DNA of 64,000 nt from Symbiodinium microadriaticum (lineage: Eukaryota; Sar; Dinophyceae; Suessiales; Symbiodiniaceae): the NCBI GenBank assembly GCA_001939145.1, contig LSRX01001181.1:17504-81503 (forward strand). The letters are read 5' to 3'. The translations under genes were made by a program, and so were the position numbers. The notes below the pieces were generated by a model. The model was not told the origin of the DNA. It was given only the letters and a program-made list of their open reading frames with translations, and did no database searches. Below, piece by piece: positions 31,226 to 42,415 of the stretch (position 1 is the stretch's first letter; the number at the start of each line of letters is the position of its first letter).

Positions 31226-31681
31226 CTACCCCTTAAGGTACCTAGTTTTTGGGTTCGGATCTGTTAAATAGAAAGGTAGGTCAATGAGCAAAGGGCGGAT
31301 CACCGCCTGAGCCTGAGCTGTGACGAGAACGGCGACAGTAGAAAGCCGGAAGTCACTGCGGCAAGAGCTGTCAAGAGCGCAGTGATCGTAAAGTAAGCCA
31401 TCGAAGTGAGAGTGAGGACTCGCCCTATTTCGGACCTTGTCAACGTCCAGTCGTCCAGATGGTGGACCGGCGTAAAACGCCATGTTCACGAACCCGGCCA
31501 CTACGACCAAGTATCTGGACTCACCGGCCGTGAGCAGCCCGGGCAGAGCACCTGACTCCAGACCGCTCACGTCGGCACTCAGCTTCTTCAGTGACTCACG
31601 GAAGTGCCGGCGCCCTTCCTTAATGGGCATGGTTATCGACACAGGCTGGTCCTTCTCCCTTTGAACTCGGGTGGCACGGAG
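31226..31681 (-). CDS. Unassigned open frame, possible large exon
   Basis: A 151-codon open frame free of repeats, including RRHFRESLKKLSAD and YLVVVAGFVNMAFYAGP. It has balanced composition, unlike the simple-sequence frames elsewhere. It could be an upstream exon of the CDPK or the end of the next gene on the same strand. No family recognised; boundaries unknown. Confidence 0.38.
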   Translation of the reverse strand, partial: LRATRVQREKDQPVSITMPIKEGRRHFRESLKKLSADVSGLESGALPGLLTAGESRYLVVVAGFVNMAFYAGPPSGRLDVDKVRNRASPHSHFDGLLYDHCALDSSCRSDFRLSTVAVLVTAQAQAVIRPLLIDLPFYLTDPNPKTRYLKG

Positions 31682-32296
31682 TCATTCGAATACTATGTGC
31701 CTGCCTGCGTCTAGCCGGGCCCGAATAAAAGCGCAGGACAAAAAACGGTCAAGGCTGCACTTCCAGCAGCCCCGACGCCGCACTGCGAAGGTACCATGAA
31801 CCTTCTTCACGCTTTCGCCGTCACTGTCTGGTTCCACTGCAGTGCCTTCCCGGCGGGCTCGGACCGGGCATTGGGGTGGTCTAGTCTACTATAATCATAC
31901 TTCCTGCACATCATATATTCAATCCTGGTTTATACAAAGGGAGCAGTGGACTTTACTCTACTTACAAGGTTCAGGATTTAGGGTGTGGTAAACTCCTAAT
32001 TATATTGCTGGCGGGTTTCGAACCCACACCCCGAAGCCCTGAACTAGGTATTTGGGTTTAGGATTTAATGCCACCAAGCTGCGTAAATCTGCTGGAACGT
32101 CTTGTCAGCGATGATCCTAGACGACCTGACATCTAGGGTCCATAATGCAGGGTCAATAGTGAAGAGCATGCCAGATTCCCCGAAGTTTTGGGCATGAAGT
32201 ACTGCAAGATTCTGTCCATCCTGCACAAGTAGCGCCTACTACAATGTGGTGGTCCCGAAAACCTGCCTTTTCGGCCTTCCTGATTATGATTTCTGT

Positions 32297-32372
32297 GTAT
32301 ATATATATATAATAGATATATATATATATATACACACATGTATGTATGTATGTATATATATATATATATAAC
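32297..32372. repeat. TA/GTAT microsatellite
   Basis: TA runs with four GTAT units. Confidence 0.92.
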
Positions 32373-32688
32373 CCCTAGAGTCCTACAAACCCATGTCCAA
32401 CCCTGCACGGTGATAAGGCACTGTAGTTAACACTGTTATTCTCTGGCCTTGCCGTGACGGCCCACTAGGAACAACGGGAGCAAGGAGGGAACACCCCAAA
32501 CAAGCTTCCTCCAGCGCCCCACAGAAAACCTATGGAAAGCCCGCCGAAGCCCTCTAACAACCCTACATTGCCCTGAACACCAAAACTACAAGCGCCTGGG
32601 TAAACCCTCAGACAAACCCTGCGACACCCACTTTTCACAACTTCCCCTAGATAAGCCCCAATAAAAACAAATCTGCGTAACACCATCA

Positions 32689-32792
32689 GGTAATTCTCTA
32701 AATTAGGGTCACTGGTTCAGGGTCCTTTTTTTGTACGGGTGCCGTACTACTTTGAGGACCTCAAAAGGGACCCTAATTTAGAGAACTACCCA
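32689..32792. mobile_element. MITE family C
   Basis: Ends TAATTCTCTAAATTAGGG and CCCTAATTTAGAGAACTACC; core GTGCCGTACTA. Confidence 0.82.
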
Positions 32793-32794
32793 TT

Positions 32795-32920
32795 AAAACC
32801 CTAAACCCTAAACCCTCAGCCCTAAACCCGAAAAACCGAAAACCCTAAAAACCCTAAAAACCCTAAAACCCTAAAACCCTAAACCCTAAATCCCAAACCC
32901 TAAACCCTAGCCAAACCTCC
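32795..32920. repeat. CCCTAAA tract
   Basis: CCCTAAA and CCCTAAAAA units, adjacent to the family C element. Confidence 0.85.
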
Positions 32921-33026
32921 TGTCGACCTCTATCCTGAGGGGCCGGGCTCGGCCATGCTTCGGCGAATCTCACCTAGGCTTCCGGCATTCTAGAGGTAGG
33001 TGTGTGTGTGTGTGTGTGTGTGTGTA

Positions 33027-33468
33027 ACTCCTGTTCCTAAGGATTGTGTCTGTAGTTTCTAGGCTGAATTGAGCATTCTGTGAACTTCGATAATTGATGC
33101 AGTGGTTCATTTTATCAAGCAGGGGGCTGGCAGCCTATTCCGTGATGCCAGCCAACGAAGCTAGCGGAATAGGTGGAAGGAGCTATGGACCCATAGCTCT
33201 GTACCTGCTGCAAGTTTCACTTTCCGTTTGAAGTGATTGTAACTCTTCTAGATGTTAGCCTTGAGATTCCAGCTTCAATCTATCATGTATCTATCATGCA
33301 GCTACAATCTTCTGCTGGCAATTTTACAAGGATTCAAGAGGCTCCATTAGCTCATAAATGTATCTTATCTTTAATAAAGGATGAGAAAAGACAAGAAGAT
33401 GAAAAGAGATACAAGAGGCAACAAAAGAAGAAGTGCCAACCGGCATCGACCGGATTATGCAAGTGTGT
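33027..33468 (+). repeat. Left 442-bp terminal direct repeat
   Basis: From ACTCCTGTTCCTAAGG to GCAAGTGTGT. It contains an open frame with IMQLQSSAGNFTRIQ and a Lys/Arg-rich tail. The differences from the right copy keep this frame open. Confidence 0.9.
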
Positions 33469-34228
33469 CTGTTCGGCTGGTAATTCTGACAAAGGCCCAG
33501 TCGTGACGGATGCAAACCGCATCCCCTCCTGAGCATACCCCACATGAAATCTGATAACATTCTGGTACCAGACCAGACTTCTTCCAAGCTGCCCAACGCT
33601 CTTTAAAGGCTAACGCAACCCCAGGTATACCCCAGCCAGAAAGCACCCTAGCATCTCTGATATGTCTCATTGAGGTATATCAGACTTTTTGTCATTGCAT
33701 ACCCAAGCAATCTTTGAATACCCAAAAGCATACCCAATATCGTTTCACTAGTGGAACGATACCCAAAGCTGATCCAATGTCTTCAATGCTATTGCTTGCT
33801 GCACTTGATGCAGCGTCCCTATGCATACCCAAGCATACCCGGGGCCGATCCAAGCATACCCAAGATTGATTGCTCGTTTCGTCGTTCTTGTCGATCGTCG
33901 TGCGTCGGTCGTGTGCTCCAGTTGATGATTGTCAGTAGCCTTCGTGCTCAAGACAGACAAAGGCAAGAATTTCTAGGAATCAAGTTGCTAGATTTTATTC
34001 GTGTGTCCATTCCCATGTCGTTCAATAAGTAAACATCGTGATCTAACTCGTTTCGCCACCCAGAGGATACCTTGCATCCGTTTTTTGTCGCGTCGTATCA
34101 TCCTGCTTTCACTTCAGCTCAATGTTCAAGACCTGACGATGACGACCAGACCGAGATCTCGGTCAAGGTCTGCCTGCAGCACCTGCTTAACAGTCTGTAT
34201 ACCTTCAAGCACCTTGTTGTGTTGTTGT

Positions 34229-34425
34229 GGCTGTTTTTTCGGTCAGTCGTCGTCGTCGTCGTGTTGCTGTGTTGCTGCCGTTTGTTCGTCGTCGTCTCTG
34301 TTGCGCGTGTAGGGGTTGCGGTGTTGGCTGTTTTCCGGTCAGTCGTCGTTGTCGTCGTGTTGCTGTGTTGCTGCCGTTTGCTCGTCGTCGTCTCTGTTGC
34401 GCGTGTAGTGGTTGCTGTGTTGTTG
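34229..34425 (+). repeat. Tandem repeat of about 97 bp, GTC/GTT-rich
   Basis: Two copies start at 34229 and 34326 (GGCTGTTTT...CGGTCAGTCGTCG). The long Val/Cys-rich frame across them is low-complexity. Confidence 0.88.
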
Positions 34426-34974
34426 TCCTTGCACATCTGCGATAGTAAGTTAGAGAAGCAAGTCAGCCTTGGGGTCCAAGCTTACATGTATCAGTTTTTG
34501 TATTACAGCTACAGCTGAATGCTGTCTGAAGAGTTCCAAAGGTTTCACAGGCCTCATCATGTTTGTTAGATAACTACATAACTGACGACAATGAAACACG
34601 ACGAAGATTATCCGAAGCACACCCAAAGCCATGCTGAGAAGTATGGTTACCCAAAGCTGATCCAAGTTTGATGCTTCCGAGCTGGAAACGTCGTTCATAC
34701 CCAAGACGTGACGTTGCTGGCCGTGTTCATCTTCATCTCGTTCTGACCGTAATTCTCCAAGCATAATGTAGACCGCTTCGCCACCCAAAGGACACCCTGC
34801 ATCCGTGCCTGTTCGTTTCGTATCACTCTGTTCCATCTTCAAAGTAAGTTACCGCGACGGCAACCGGACGACATATGACATTTCGGCAGACAAATGAAAG
34901 TCCGAGTTACTATAGGCGTATCTTGTCTAAGTCCTTTGTTGACAACCGGTTTCAACCGGTTGTGTGTGTGTGAA

Positions 34975-35413
34975 ACTCCTGTTCCTAAGGATTGTGTCTG
35001 TAGTTTCTAGGCTGAATTGAGCATTCTGTGAACTTCGATAATTGATGCAGTGGTTCATTTTATCAAGCAGGGGGCTGGCAGCCTATTCCGTGATGCCAGC
35101 CAACGAAGCTAGCGGAATAGGTGGAAGGAGCTATGGACCCATAGCTCTGTACCTGCTGCAAGTTTCACTTTCCGTTTGAAGTGATTGTAACTCTTCTAGA
35201 TGTTAGCCTTGAGATTCCAGCTTCAATCTATCATGTATCTATCATGCAGCTACAAGCTTCTGCTGGCAATTTTACAAGGATTCAAGAGGCTCCATTAGCT
35301 CATAAATGTATCTTATCTTTAATAAAGCATGAGAAAAGACAATTTGAAAAGAGATACAAGAGGCAACAAAAGAAGAAGTGCCAACCGGCATCGACCGGAT
35401 TATGCAAGTGTGT
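34975..35413 (+). repeat. Right 439-bp terminal direct repeat
   Basis: Near-identical to 33027-33468; a 6-base segment is replaced by 3 bases near GAAAAGACAA. Confidence 0.9.
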
Positions 35414-35439
35414 GTGTGTGTGTATGTTTTGGTTGGGTA

Positions 35440-35610
35440 GTAGGGTTTAAAGGCTTTGGCCTTAGGGGTTTAGGGGTTTACGGCTTTAGGGGTTTAGGGG
35501 TTTAGGGGTTTACGGCTTTAGGGGTTTAGGGGTTTAGGGTTTAGGGCTTTAGGGGTTTAGTGCTTAGGATTTAGGGGTTTCAGGGTTCGGATCCAGGGGT
35601 TTAAGGCACT
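35440..35610 (+). repeat. TTTAGGGG array
   Basis: Degenerate G-rich units after the LTR-like element. From 35610 to 36600 I see only scattered repeats and no gene. Confidence 0.85.
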
Positions 35611-36604
35611 TGGGGTCAAGGTGTAGCAGGAATGAAGGTTCAGAGTCTCGGATCCCAGGGTGCAGGGCCCTGTTTCGGGTTTAGGGTTTAGGATTTAGGG
35701 TGGAGGGTTTTGGGTATTGGGATTAGGATTTAGGGTTTTGGCCTGAGGGTTCTATGGGCTTGACGGGGTTAGGGTGCTATTGATGTCTACCTTAAACTAC
35801 CACCATATACAGTGTTCTTGGTTCTTATTTAACCCTTAGATTAGAGTGTATAGGGGCCCTACAGAAAGCTGGGTTTGCTAGGTTAAGACAGGCTCTGCGG
35901 GTCTGCTGAGCCTTTCCAGGGGTTTTGTTGGGGCTTGGCTTAAGGGATGCGACAGGCGTGAAACGTTTTGGGGGGCTCTACAGCTTCGATATGGCTTGAC
36001 AATCGGTTCAAAGGTTTTGGTGGGGCTGAGGGTTCCGAAGTAGCCGCGACCATGGTCCAAAACGTTATTTTGATATTTTGGGCGTGGGATTTCGGACTTA
36101 GGGTTGATGTATGGTTCAGGACTCAAGGAAGTTCAACGTTTGTTGTTTTTTTAAGTCCGCGAGCCTTTTCAGGAAGATAGACCCCTATTATAACACAACA
36201 TGAGAACGTAAAAAGTATTCCAATTGGTCCTTTACTTCAAGCCGAACCAGCTACCCAAACAAAAACCTCATCAACCAGGTCCATACATAGTGTTCCTTAG
36301 GCTAACATAGCCCAACATAATTGGTACCGTAACTGGGCTCCCATGACCAAACACTCTAACCCTAAACACAACAGCAACATTTCCAAACTCAAAAAACCTG
36401 AATCAACACCCACCCTACAAGGAAAGGATAGTAAACCCTAAACCCTTAACCCTGAGCTAGTATAGTACTCCAGAACCCAGTCACTCAAGACCCTCCGCAC
36501 AACGCCGTTGTCGCTGCTGGTGTTCCTCAGTGGCTTTGGTGCAGAACAAAGTTTGCACCTTACAAGCCCAAAGGGTCCTTTAGGCGCTTTTTGAAGGGTA
36601 TCAT

Positions 36605-36729
36605 AGTTGGAGGCCCAAGGGACTTAGTACGTCGGCAAAAAGTAGGGTTATACTGGGGGTAACTCCATTTAGGGCACGTATAGCTCTACTTATAACCTAC
36701 CTTACCAAGTCCCCTGGACCTCTAAGTAA
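36605..36729. mobile_element. MITE family B
   Basis: Ends GTTGGAGGCCCAAGGGACTT and AGTCCCCTGGACCTCTAAG. Confidence 0.75.
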
Positions 36730-37019
36730 GGGTTTAGGGTGTAAGGGTCGCAGGCACTAATGTCAGGGGGTTCCTTTAAGTACACGGGTCCTTTTAAGGG
36801 CTCCGTCAAAGGATCTTTAGGGGTACCGTTATGGGTGGATATAAAATCCCAAAAAAGAACTACTTTGCAGCCTATGGGTAGGAATGATGTAGAGTCCTGA
36901 ACCACTCCTACCCCGTATTTAAGGCACCTACTCCTACTTTACTATATAGCAGATCCGAATCAGCAAGTAGGTACTCCAAAAAAGGGGGTAAAGTACTTAG
37001 TAGTTACATTCTTACATTA

Positions 37020-37134
37020 TTGAGGCCCGGGGACCTGGTAAGTAGGCTATAAGGTACCCTAAACGGAACTACTCCAATTATAACCCTACTGATAACCGAC
37101 TCACTAGGTCCCCTAAACCTCGAGGTACAGTTCC
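37020..37134. mobile_element. MITE family B (diverged)
   Basis: Ends TTGAGGCCCGGGGACC and GGTCCCCTAAACCTCGA. It directly abuts the duplicated block. Confidence 0.65.
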
Positions 37135-37577
37135 CGGGCCCTAAACCCTAAACCCTTAAAGGGGTAGGGTTTAGGGTTTAAGGGTTAGGGTTTAGGCTTA
37201 AGGTTTAGGGTTTCGGGGATCCTCTAGGAAGAAATCAGCCCTTCCCTCATCCATACCCAAAAGATCCTAGGTACTGCTAAGAGGGGGTCCTTTAAGGGTT
37301 TCCTTGCAAGGGATCTATAGGGGTCCCCTTTAAGGGCTGCTTTAAGGGCAATACGGGGTACGATTCTGGGGCATACTGTCACCTGGTCCATATCCCAAAA
37401 GATCTTAACTACCTTTCAGGGTACTATAACGGTATCTTTAAGGGTACTATGTGAGCTCTAAGGTTTCGAGCCCTAAGTACTGATGCATAGCAGGATGCAG
37501 GATCTTTATGCTAGGAATTACTAGTCTGAGTTGGGAGAGTATCCCACACAATAGCACCTAGGGCCCGTTGGGATAGC

Positions 37578-37622
37578 TTTCAGTCTTTCAATGCCCTCGA
37601 CATCCTTCTCCGTCCGACTGTA
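37578..37622 (-). CDS. SANT/Myb-like exon, second part (copy 1)
   Basis: Fifteen codons, YSRTEKDVEGIERLK, match the recognition-helix pattern R-T-x-x-D-V-x-x-I-x-x-L. Acceptor GGGCAG|T; donor GCTATCC (GC), as in the CDPK gene. It follows the first part on the minus strand. Confidence 0.5.
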
Positions 37623-37660
37623 CTGCCCCGGTAATCCTTGGTGTCCTCGTACCCCTAGAC

Positions 37661-37806
37661 TCCGGGGGTGCGCGGATCCTTTCGCCAGATGACACGACTC
37701 GAAGCGACCAGGAGCTCCAGCTCCTGCTCGGTCCACTTGTTGTCGGCCTCCTTCTGGGCGAGCCAGCGATCCCTTTGCTCACGGGAGCGCTCGTTTCCAT
37801 GGCAGT
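37661..37806 (-). CDS. SANT/Myb-like exon, first part (copy 1)
   Basis: It reads ERSREQRDRWLAQK then KWTEQELELLVASS. W-T-x-x-E-L-x-L-L fits helix 1 of a SANT/Myb domain after a charged linker, as in zuotin/DNAJC2-type proteins, but that assignment is inference. Boundaries are approximate. Confidence 0.5.
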
Positions 37807-38967
37807 GCACTCAGTCTTCCGGTAGATTGCTCAGATCCGCCGTGCGTTCTTCCCAGACCTTCCAAAATCCCTGACTTAAGGAGTATACCTTAAATCATAA
37901 ACTTTAAAAAGCCTACTACAATATTAGAACGATCTGGTTTTTGGCACACTTCACCCGTCCTCAAGGGAACCTTAATTCACAAAGTTGTAAAGGAACCCTT
38001 TTCAATTTAATTCAGACTCCCACCCGGAGCCTTGTAGCCCCGAAAAATCCGGAATCCTGCCTCAGCTGAGCCCTGAATCCCGAACCCTAAGCCCCAAACT
38101 AAACCCTAAACCGAAACCCTAAACCCGTAAAACCCCGAACCCGAAACTGCCGGATATCGGAAGCGCAAACCTAGCTCGCAAGTTATTAGTAGGCAACAGA
38201 GAAGTTTTGGGGGACGCCTTTTCACTTAGAAACCAATTAGGACAAACGGCCAGGCAATGTAAACAAATTGAGGCCCGTGTACTATGCCTAAACCATCTAT
38301 GGTACAGGAAGTTGGAACAGCAGATAAAGGTGGGCTGCCATGTACCTTAAGGGCAAAAGGTGTGATGTTCCAGCTTTCCGACTTCTACTGCGGATCTGTC
38401 AATCTACATACATCCCTAAACCCTACAGTAGAAGCCCATAAGATGGAAACCCAATAGCCTCGATCCCTAAGAGTAATGTACATGGAAGCCCAGGCCTAAT
38501 TGTCCTTAATCCGGTCTCCGACTTTTTCGGGCTTCCTGTAAACCCTAGACGTCCTGAAAAAAAGCAAGCCGCCAAACGCTGAACTGCGAAGCGCGAGCTC
38601 ATAACACCCAAAGCTTCCTAGCAAATATGGGGGGGGGGGGGATACTTTCAGGGGTTCCTCCAAGGGATCTATAGGGGTCCCTTTAAGGGCTTCTTTATAA
38701 GGATCCTTAGGCGTACTATTCTGGCGGATACTTCCCCAAATCATAATACCAATTCCTAGTAGAAACCTTACCCCAAGGGTCCATGGCCACAAATCGTGTA
38801 TACTTTGGCCCCAAAGTACCATATAGGGACTACTTTAAGGCCAAAGTATGTGCTATTTGGGTACATGGACCCTTAGGGTTACCTTCTAGTATATATATAG
38901 CCACTTAGGATCCTTTGGGCGACAACAGCTGGGTCAACGGCCCAGTTGGTTGGCTGACGTTGTTCGC

Positions 38968-39092
38968 CTTGACAATGGGTTCTTGTTAAGGAGTTTAATC
39001 GAAGATACCACAATAAGGAATGCATCTAGTTTACATTTAGACCCCAGTTATTGGAACTTGATTAAGAACTTGACAATAAAATTCGTAACATG
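38968..39092. mobile_element. MITE family I (diverged)
   Basis: Ends GGGTTCTTGTTAAGGAG and its approximate inverse near TTGATTAAGAACTTGAC. Confidence 0.45.
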
Positions 39093-39589
39093 GACCCACC
39101 AAGTGGCAGGTGCTCAAGGACTTGGCAGGCAGGCTAATAAGTAGGGTCCAGAAGAAGCTCAAAAAGGGTGCCGGCTACTCTCAATCCGAACATATCCAAA
39201 TCCTACGGTGCAGGTTTAAAGGGTTTAGGGTTTAGGGTTGACCCTTTTTGCTCTCCGGAGGGTCTAAGTATCCTAATAGCAGCTTTGTGCAAGAAGGCAG
39301 TCTGGTTGCTTGAGTATAGACGCTTGTACCAGGGTTCTATCAGGGTTTCTCGGGGATGCATGTACCCAGACAGTACTTTGCAGGCTCCAGGTGCAAATGC
39401 TCAGAATGGTTCTCGGCCGCTACTGGTTTGCTAGGGCTTGGAGTTTATAGGGTTTTGAGGTTTATATAGGGGCTTAGGGTTTAGGGATTTGAGGGTGCTT
39501 GCGGGGCTTTATGGCGGTTGATGCTGCTTGCTCCAAATGCTGTAGCACTGGGGTGACACCGACTAGGGTGCTTCAACTCGCCCCTCGGG

Positions 39590-39685
39590 AGGGCTTTGGT
39601 TGCAGAGATGGTCCGCCAACAAACTCTTCAAAACACTTGTGCGAGGTGAAATCCCTCTTGTCGTTGAAGCTGGCTGCAGGTATGC
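39590..39685 (-). CDS. Unassigned coding-like exon
   Basis: Minus frame SFNDKRDFTSHKCFEEF, followed by GT and preceded by CTGCAG. Family not recognised. Confidence 0.35.
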
Positions 39686-40111
39686 GAAGTTCAATGATTC
39701 AATATGGACAGGCCGAAAGGTACGTCCGGGAGGCTACGAGTGTGCACACAACCCGAAAAGCAACGCACCGAATTGCTCAAAACAAAACCCGACCCTACAC
39801 CCTAAACGGCCCTAAACCCTACCAATACCCTCGACTTAGTTCTCTTCGTGCTTGCCTTGTAGGGTCCTATAACCAAACAAACTGTTTGCATACAGAGCCC
39901 TCTTAGAAACCCTCACAGAAGCCGAACCCTCAGGTTCAAGTGCATAAAAACTCATACACTCTCAGAATTTTTTTGTGAGTACGTACTTAACCCAAGTACT
40001 TGATTATGGGGTCCTTAAAGAAACCCTTCAAGGAATCCATAAAGGAACCCTTAAACGAATCCTTAAACGGAACCCCCAGGGGTAAATCGCAAAGCTTATA
40101 AAGGCAGGCAC

Positions 40112-40165
40112 CTCGGCGGGCCGGTGGGGCGAGGTTGACGCTTTCCGCTTGATGAAGTTCCTGCC
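40112..40165 (-). CDS. Unassigned coding-like exon
   Basis: After GGCAG|G the frame reads NFIKRKASTSPHRPAE before GTGCC. Basic and Ser-rich; no family. Confidence 0.3.
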
Positions 40166-40546
40166 CTGTGAATTTTGGAGGCTTTGGGTTGGTTCTGTTC
40201 GTTTTTAGTGGGTTTAGGGTTTAGGGGTTGAAACAGGTTCAGGGTTTAGGGTTCAGCAGCTCCGGATCGAGCAGTTTCTAGTCGAGCTCAACTCCGGAAA
40301 TCATCCCACCCACCCCAGATTTCCAGATCAGAATTCTTACGCAACCATTATATTATTATATTTCTCTATATTTGAAGCTGAAAACCTAAACCCTATAAGC
40401 CCTAAACCCCAAAACCCTGGTCCTTAACCCTAAGTAATCCCCCCAAAACCGAAGCCCTAAACCCTAAGCCTGGAAGTTTTGGACTTTAAATCCTAAGCCC
40501 CCAAAGCCTGGGCCCTAAACTAAGCCCCAAAGGAAAAGGCAAAAAC

Positions 40547-40672
40547 ACATTCAACGAAGGGCTAGCCTTCGTTGAATGTTAGGGTCTTTCGTTGTTGAAG
40601 TTGCCGATTTCTTCGCTGAGTTCGCGAAAGGAAAAACCATATTCAACGAAATGCCGGCCTTCGCTGAATATG
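40547..40672. repeat. Two tandem stem-loops (ATTCAACGAAGG)
   Basis: Hairpin 1 has perfect 14-base arms (40547-40560, 40566-40579). Hairpin 2 has 13-base arms with one mismatch (40638-40650, 40660-40672). A third arm without partner is near 40717. Confidence 0.85.
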
Positions 40673-41039
40673 GGTTATTCTTGGTTGTTGGTGGAAAAAG
40701 GCACCGAAAAACCACATTCAACGAATGAAGCAAGGTTTGAGGAAGAGCGTTTGGGGTTCATGTTTCAGGGTTTAATAAGGGGTTTAGGGTTGGGGGCTTA
40801 GGGTTTAGCGGTTTAGGGGTTTAGGGTTCAGGGTTTAGGAATTAGGGGTTGAGGGTTCAGAGTTTAGGGTTCAGGGTTTGGGGTTTAGGGTTGAAGGTTC
40901 AGGGTTTAGGGTTTAGTCAAGTTTTCGGGCTTGCGGTTTAGAGGCGTCAGGGTCGGTTCAAGGTGTAGAAGTCCACGCTAGGCGGCCCTCATTACTGACC
41001 GACTCCACAGGTTTGGACAGAGATGCGTGGCCTACTTGA

Positions 41040-41139
41040 GTAGTTCCCTAAATTAGGGTTTTAGGGGGTCCTTCTTTTATTAAGGGCGCCGTACTATGTT
41101 GGGGACCTAACAGGGGACCCTATTTTAGAGAACTACCCT
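41040..41139. mobile_element. MITE family C
   Basis: Ends TAGTTCCCTAAATTAGGG and TTTTAGAGAACTACCC; core GCCGTACTATG. Confidence 0.8.
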
Positions 41140-41233
41140 TTTTTTGAGGCACGTTCCGAAAGAAGGCAGGAAGCAAACCCTGAGGGTGGTCGGCCTAGAA
41201 ATTGAAGTTTCGGACGGGTGTGGGTTTGGGGCT

Positions 41234-41369
41234 TACTTGGAGGGTAGGGGGAATTAGTAAGTAGGTCTTCTAGAGTTATAAGCACCCTGGCAGGGACCCT
41301 TATTGTTGTTCTGGTAGTTAAAGCTCTGAAAGATAACTACCTGCCAAGTCCCCCGGCCTCCTAAGTAAG
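41234..41369. mobile_element. MITE family B (diverged)
   Basis: Ends TACTTGGAGGGTAGGGGGA and CCCCCGGCCTCCTAAGTA. Confidence 0.65.
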
Positions 41370-41774
41370 GTCCGGGTCAAAATCTAAAGCCCCAAGGGCT
41401 GAAACTGACAAAGTTTCATACGTCCGGCATGAATACTGGCAAGACTTCGGGATCATGGGACTTAGCATCTGGGCTCTTAAATAAGGTAGCTATCTGGGCT
41501 CTTAAATAAGGTAGCTGTAGTTATATCTGCCGCATAACTCCAATTAGATACTTATAGCCTTTCTTGCTAAGTCTCAAGATCTTCAAGTAGGCTTTCGGGG
41601 TACAGTTGGGTTTTAGCAGACACCGGGCGAAAAAGAAAAGAGGGCGGTATGATTGGCTCAGGATATGGGTTTCGGGTTTGGCATTTAGTTCTTGCTTTGA
41701 GTTGAAGGAACTTGATTGAAGTTATTGGGTGTTAAGCTAAAAGAACTCAAGATGCAGTACTGTGTAATTACGGT

Positions 41775-41945
41775 CCCCTAAACCCCAAACCCCGAAACCC
41801 CAAACCCTAACCCCAAAACCCTAAAACCCATAAACCCCTAAACCCTAAACCCTAAATCCCTAACCCTAATTCCAAACCCCTAACCTCTAAACCCTAAACC
41901 CCTAAACCCCAAAACCCCTAAGCCCTAAACCCCAAACCCCCTCCA
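41775..41945. repeat. CCCTAAA array
   Basis: CCCTAAA/CCCCTAAA units; TTTAGGG units follow from 42045 to 42140. Confidence 0.9.
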
Positions 41946-42307
41946 AGTGGAGCCATGGACTCTCGGGGGTACTTGGGCTTGGACTTCGGAGCCCCGAGCC
42001 TCCAACCCCAACCCTTCAAAGCCTGAAAGGCTTTAGGGTCTAGGGCTTAGGCTTGATTTGGGGTTCAAGGGTTTAGGGGGGTTGAGGGTTTAGGGGTGTA
42101 GGGTTTAGGGCTTAGGGTTGAGAGTTTGGGGCTTAGGGTCTTAAACTTAAACCAACTTTGGCCTTGCACCTGTAAGGCCCTTAAAGCCGATAAGAGCCCC
42201 AAGCTTTCAAACCCGAAAGCCCTAAATCAGGAGCGCCTCGCTGGATTCACATCGCTGTGCTGTGGCAGGGTTGCTCTTCATCTGCACAGCATAGGACCTT
42301 GGCTTTT

Positions 42308-42415
42308 CCCCAAGGGTCCACAGGACCCAATAATCATGTACCTGGGTTTAGGATAGTAGTTATGTAGGTTAGCATCTGGGAGAGTATATGATTACTAGGT
42401 ACTTGGACCCTTGGG
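42308..42415. mobile_element. MITE family E
   Basis: Ends CCAAGGGTCCACAGGACCC and AGGTACTTGGACCCTTGG. Confidence 0.8.

Larger units (their letters stand above)
33001..35425 (+). mobile_element. LTR-retrotransposon-like element, non-autonomous
   Basis: Direct repeats of about 440 bp bound a 1.5-kb interior, and TG microsatellites touch both outer ends. The repeats differ at two bases and one 3-base indel, so insertion or duplication is recent. The interior has no recognisable gag, protease, reverse transcriptase or integrase. It does hold short internal repeats: TACCCAAAGCTGATCCAA at about 33760 and 34650, and CGCCACCCARAGGAYACC at about 34055 and 34775. TGG just after the left repeat could start a primer-binding site; no clear polypurine tract. 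A segmental tandem duplication is the alternative. Strand is inferred from that possible site. Confidence 0.55.
37139..38375. repeat. 1,237-bp duplication, copy 1
   Basis: Appears identical to 42691-43927 at a constant offset of 5,552. It carries the SANT-like exons, a family K-like segment and part of a family H element. Confidence 0.95.

Noticed and set aside
31797-31895. Plus-strand 32-codon frame starting MNLLHAFAVTVW, signal-peptide-like
   Set aside because: Very short, opposite to all supported genes, and no downstream continuation identified.
31991-32040. T-arm-like stem (GTGGG-TTCGAAA-CCCGC) on the minus strand
   Set aside because: No matching acceptor, D-arm or anticodon arm; not a tRNA gene.
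34072-34518. 148-codon frame in the LTR-like element
   Set aside because: Val/Cys-rich translation of a 97-bp GTC-rich tandem repeat.
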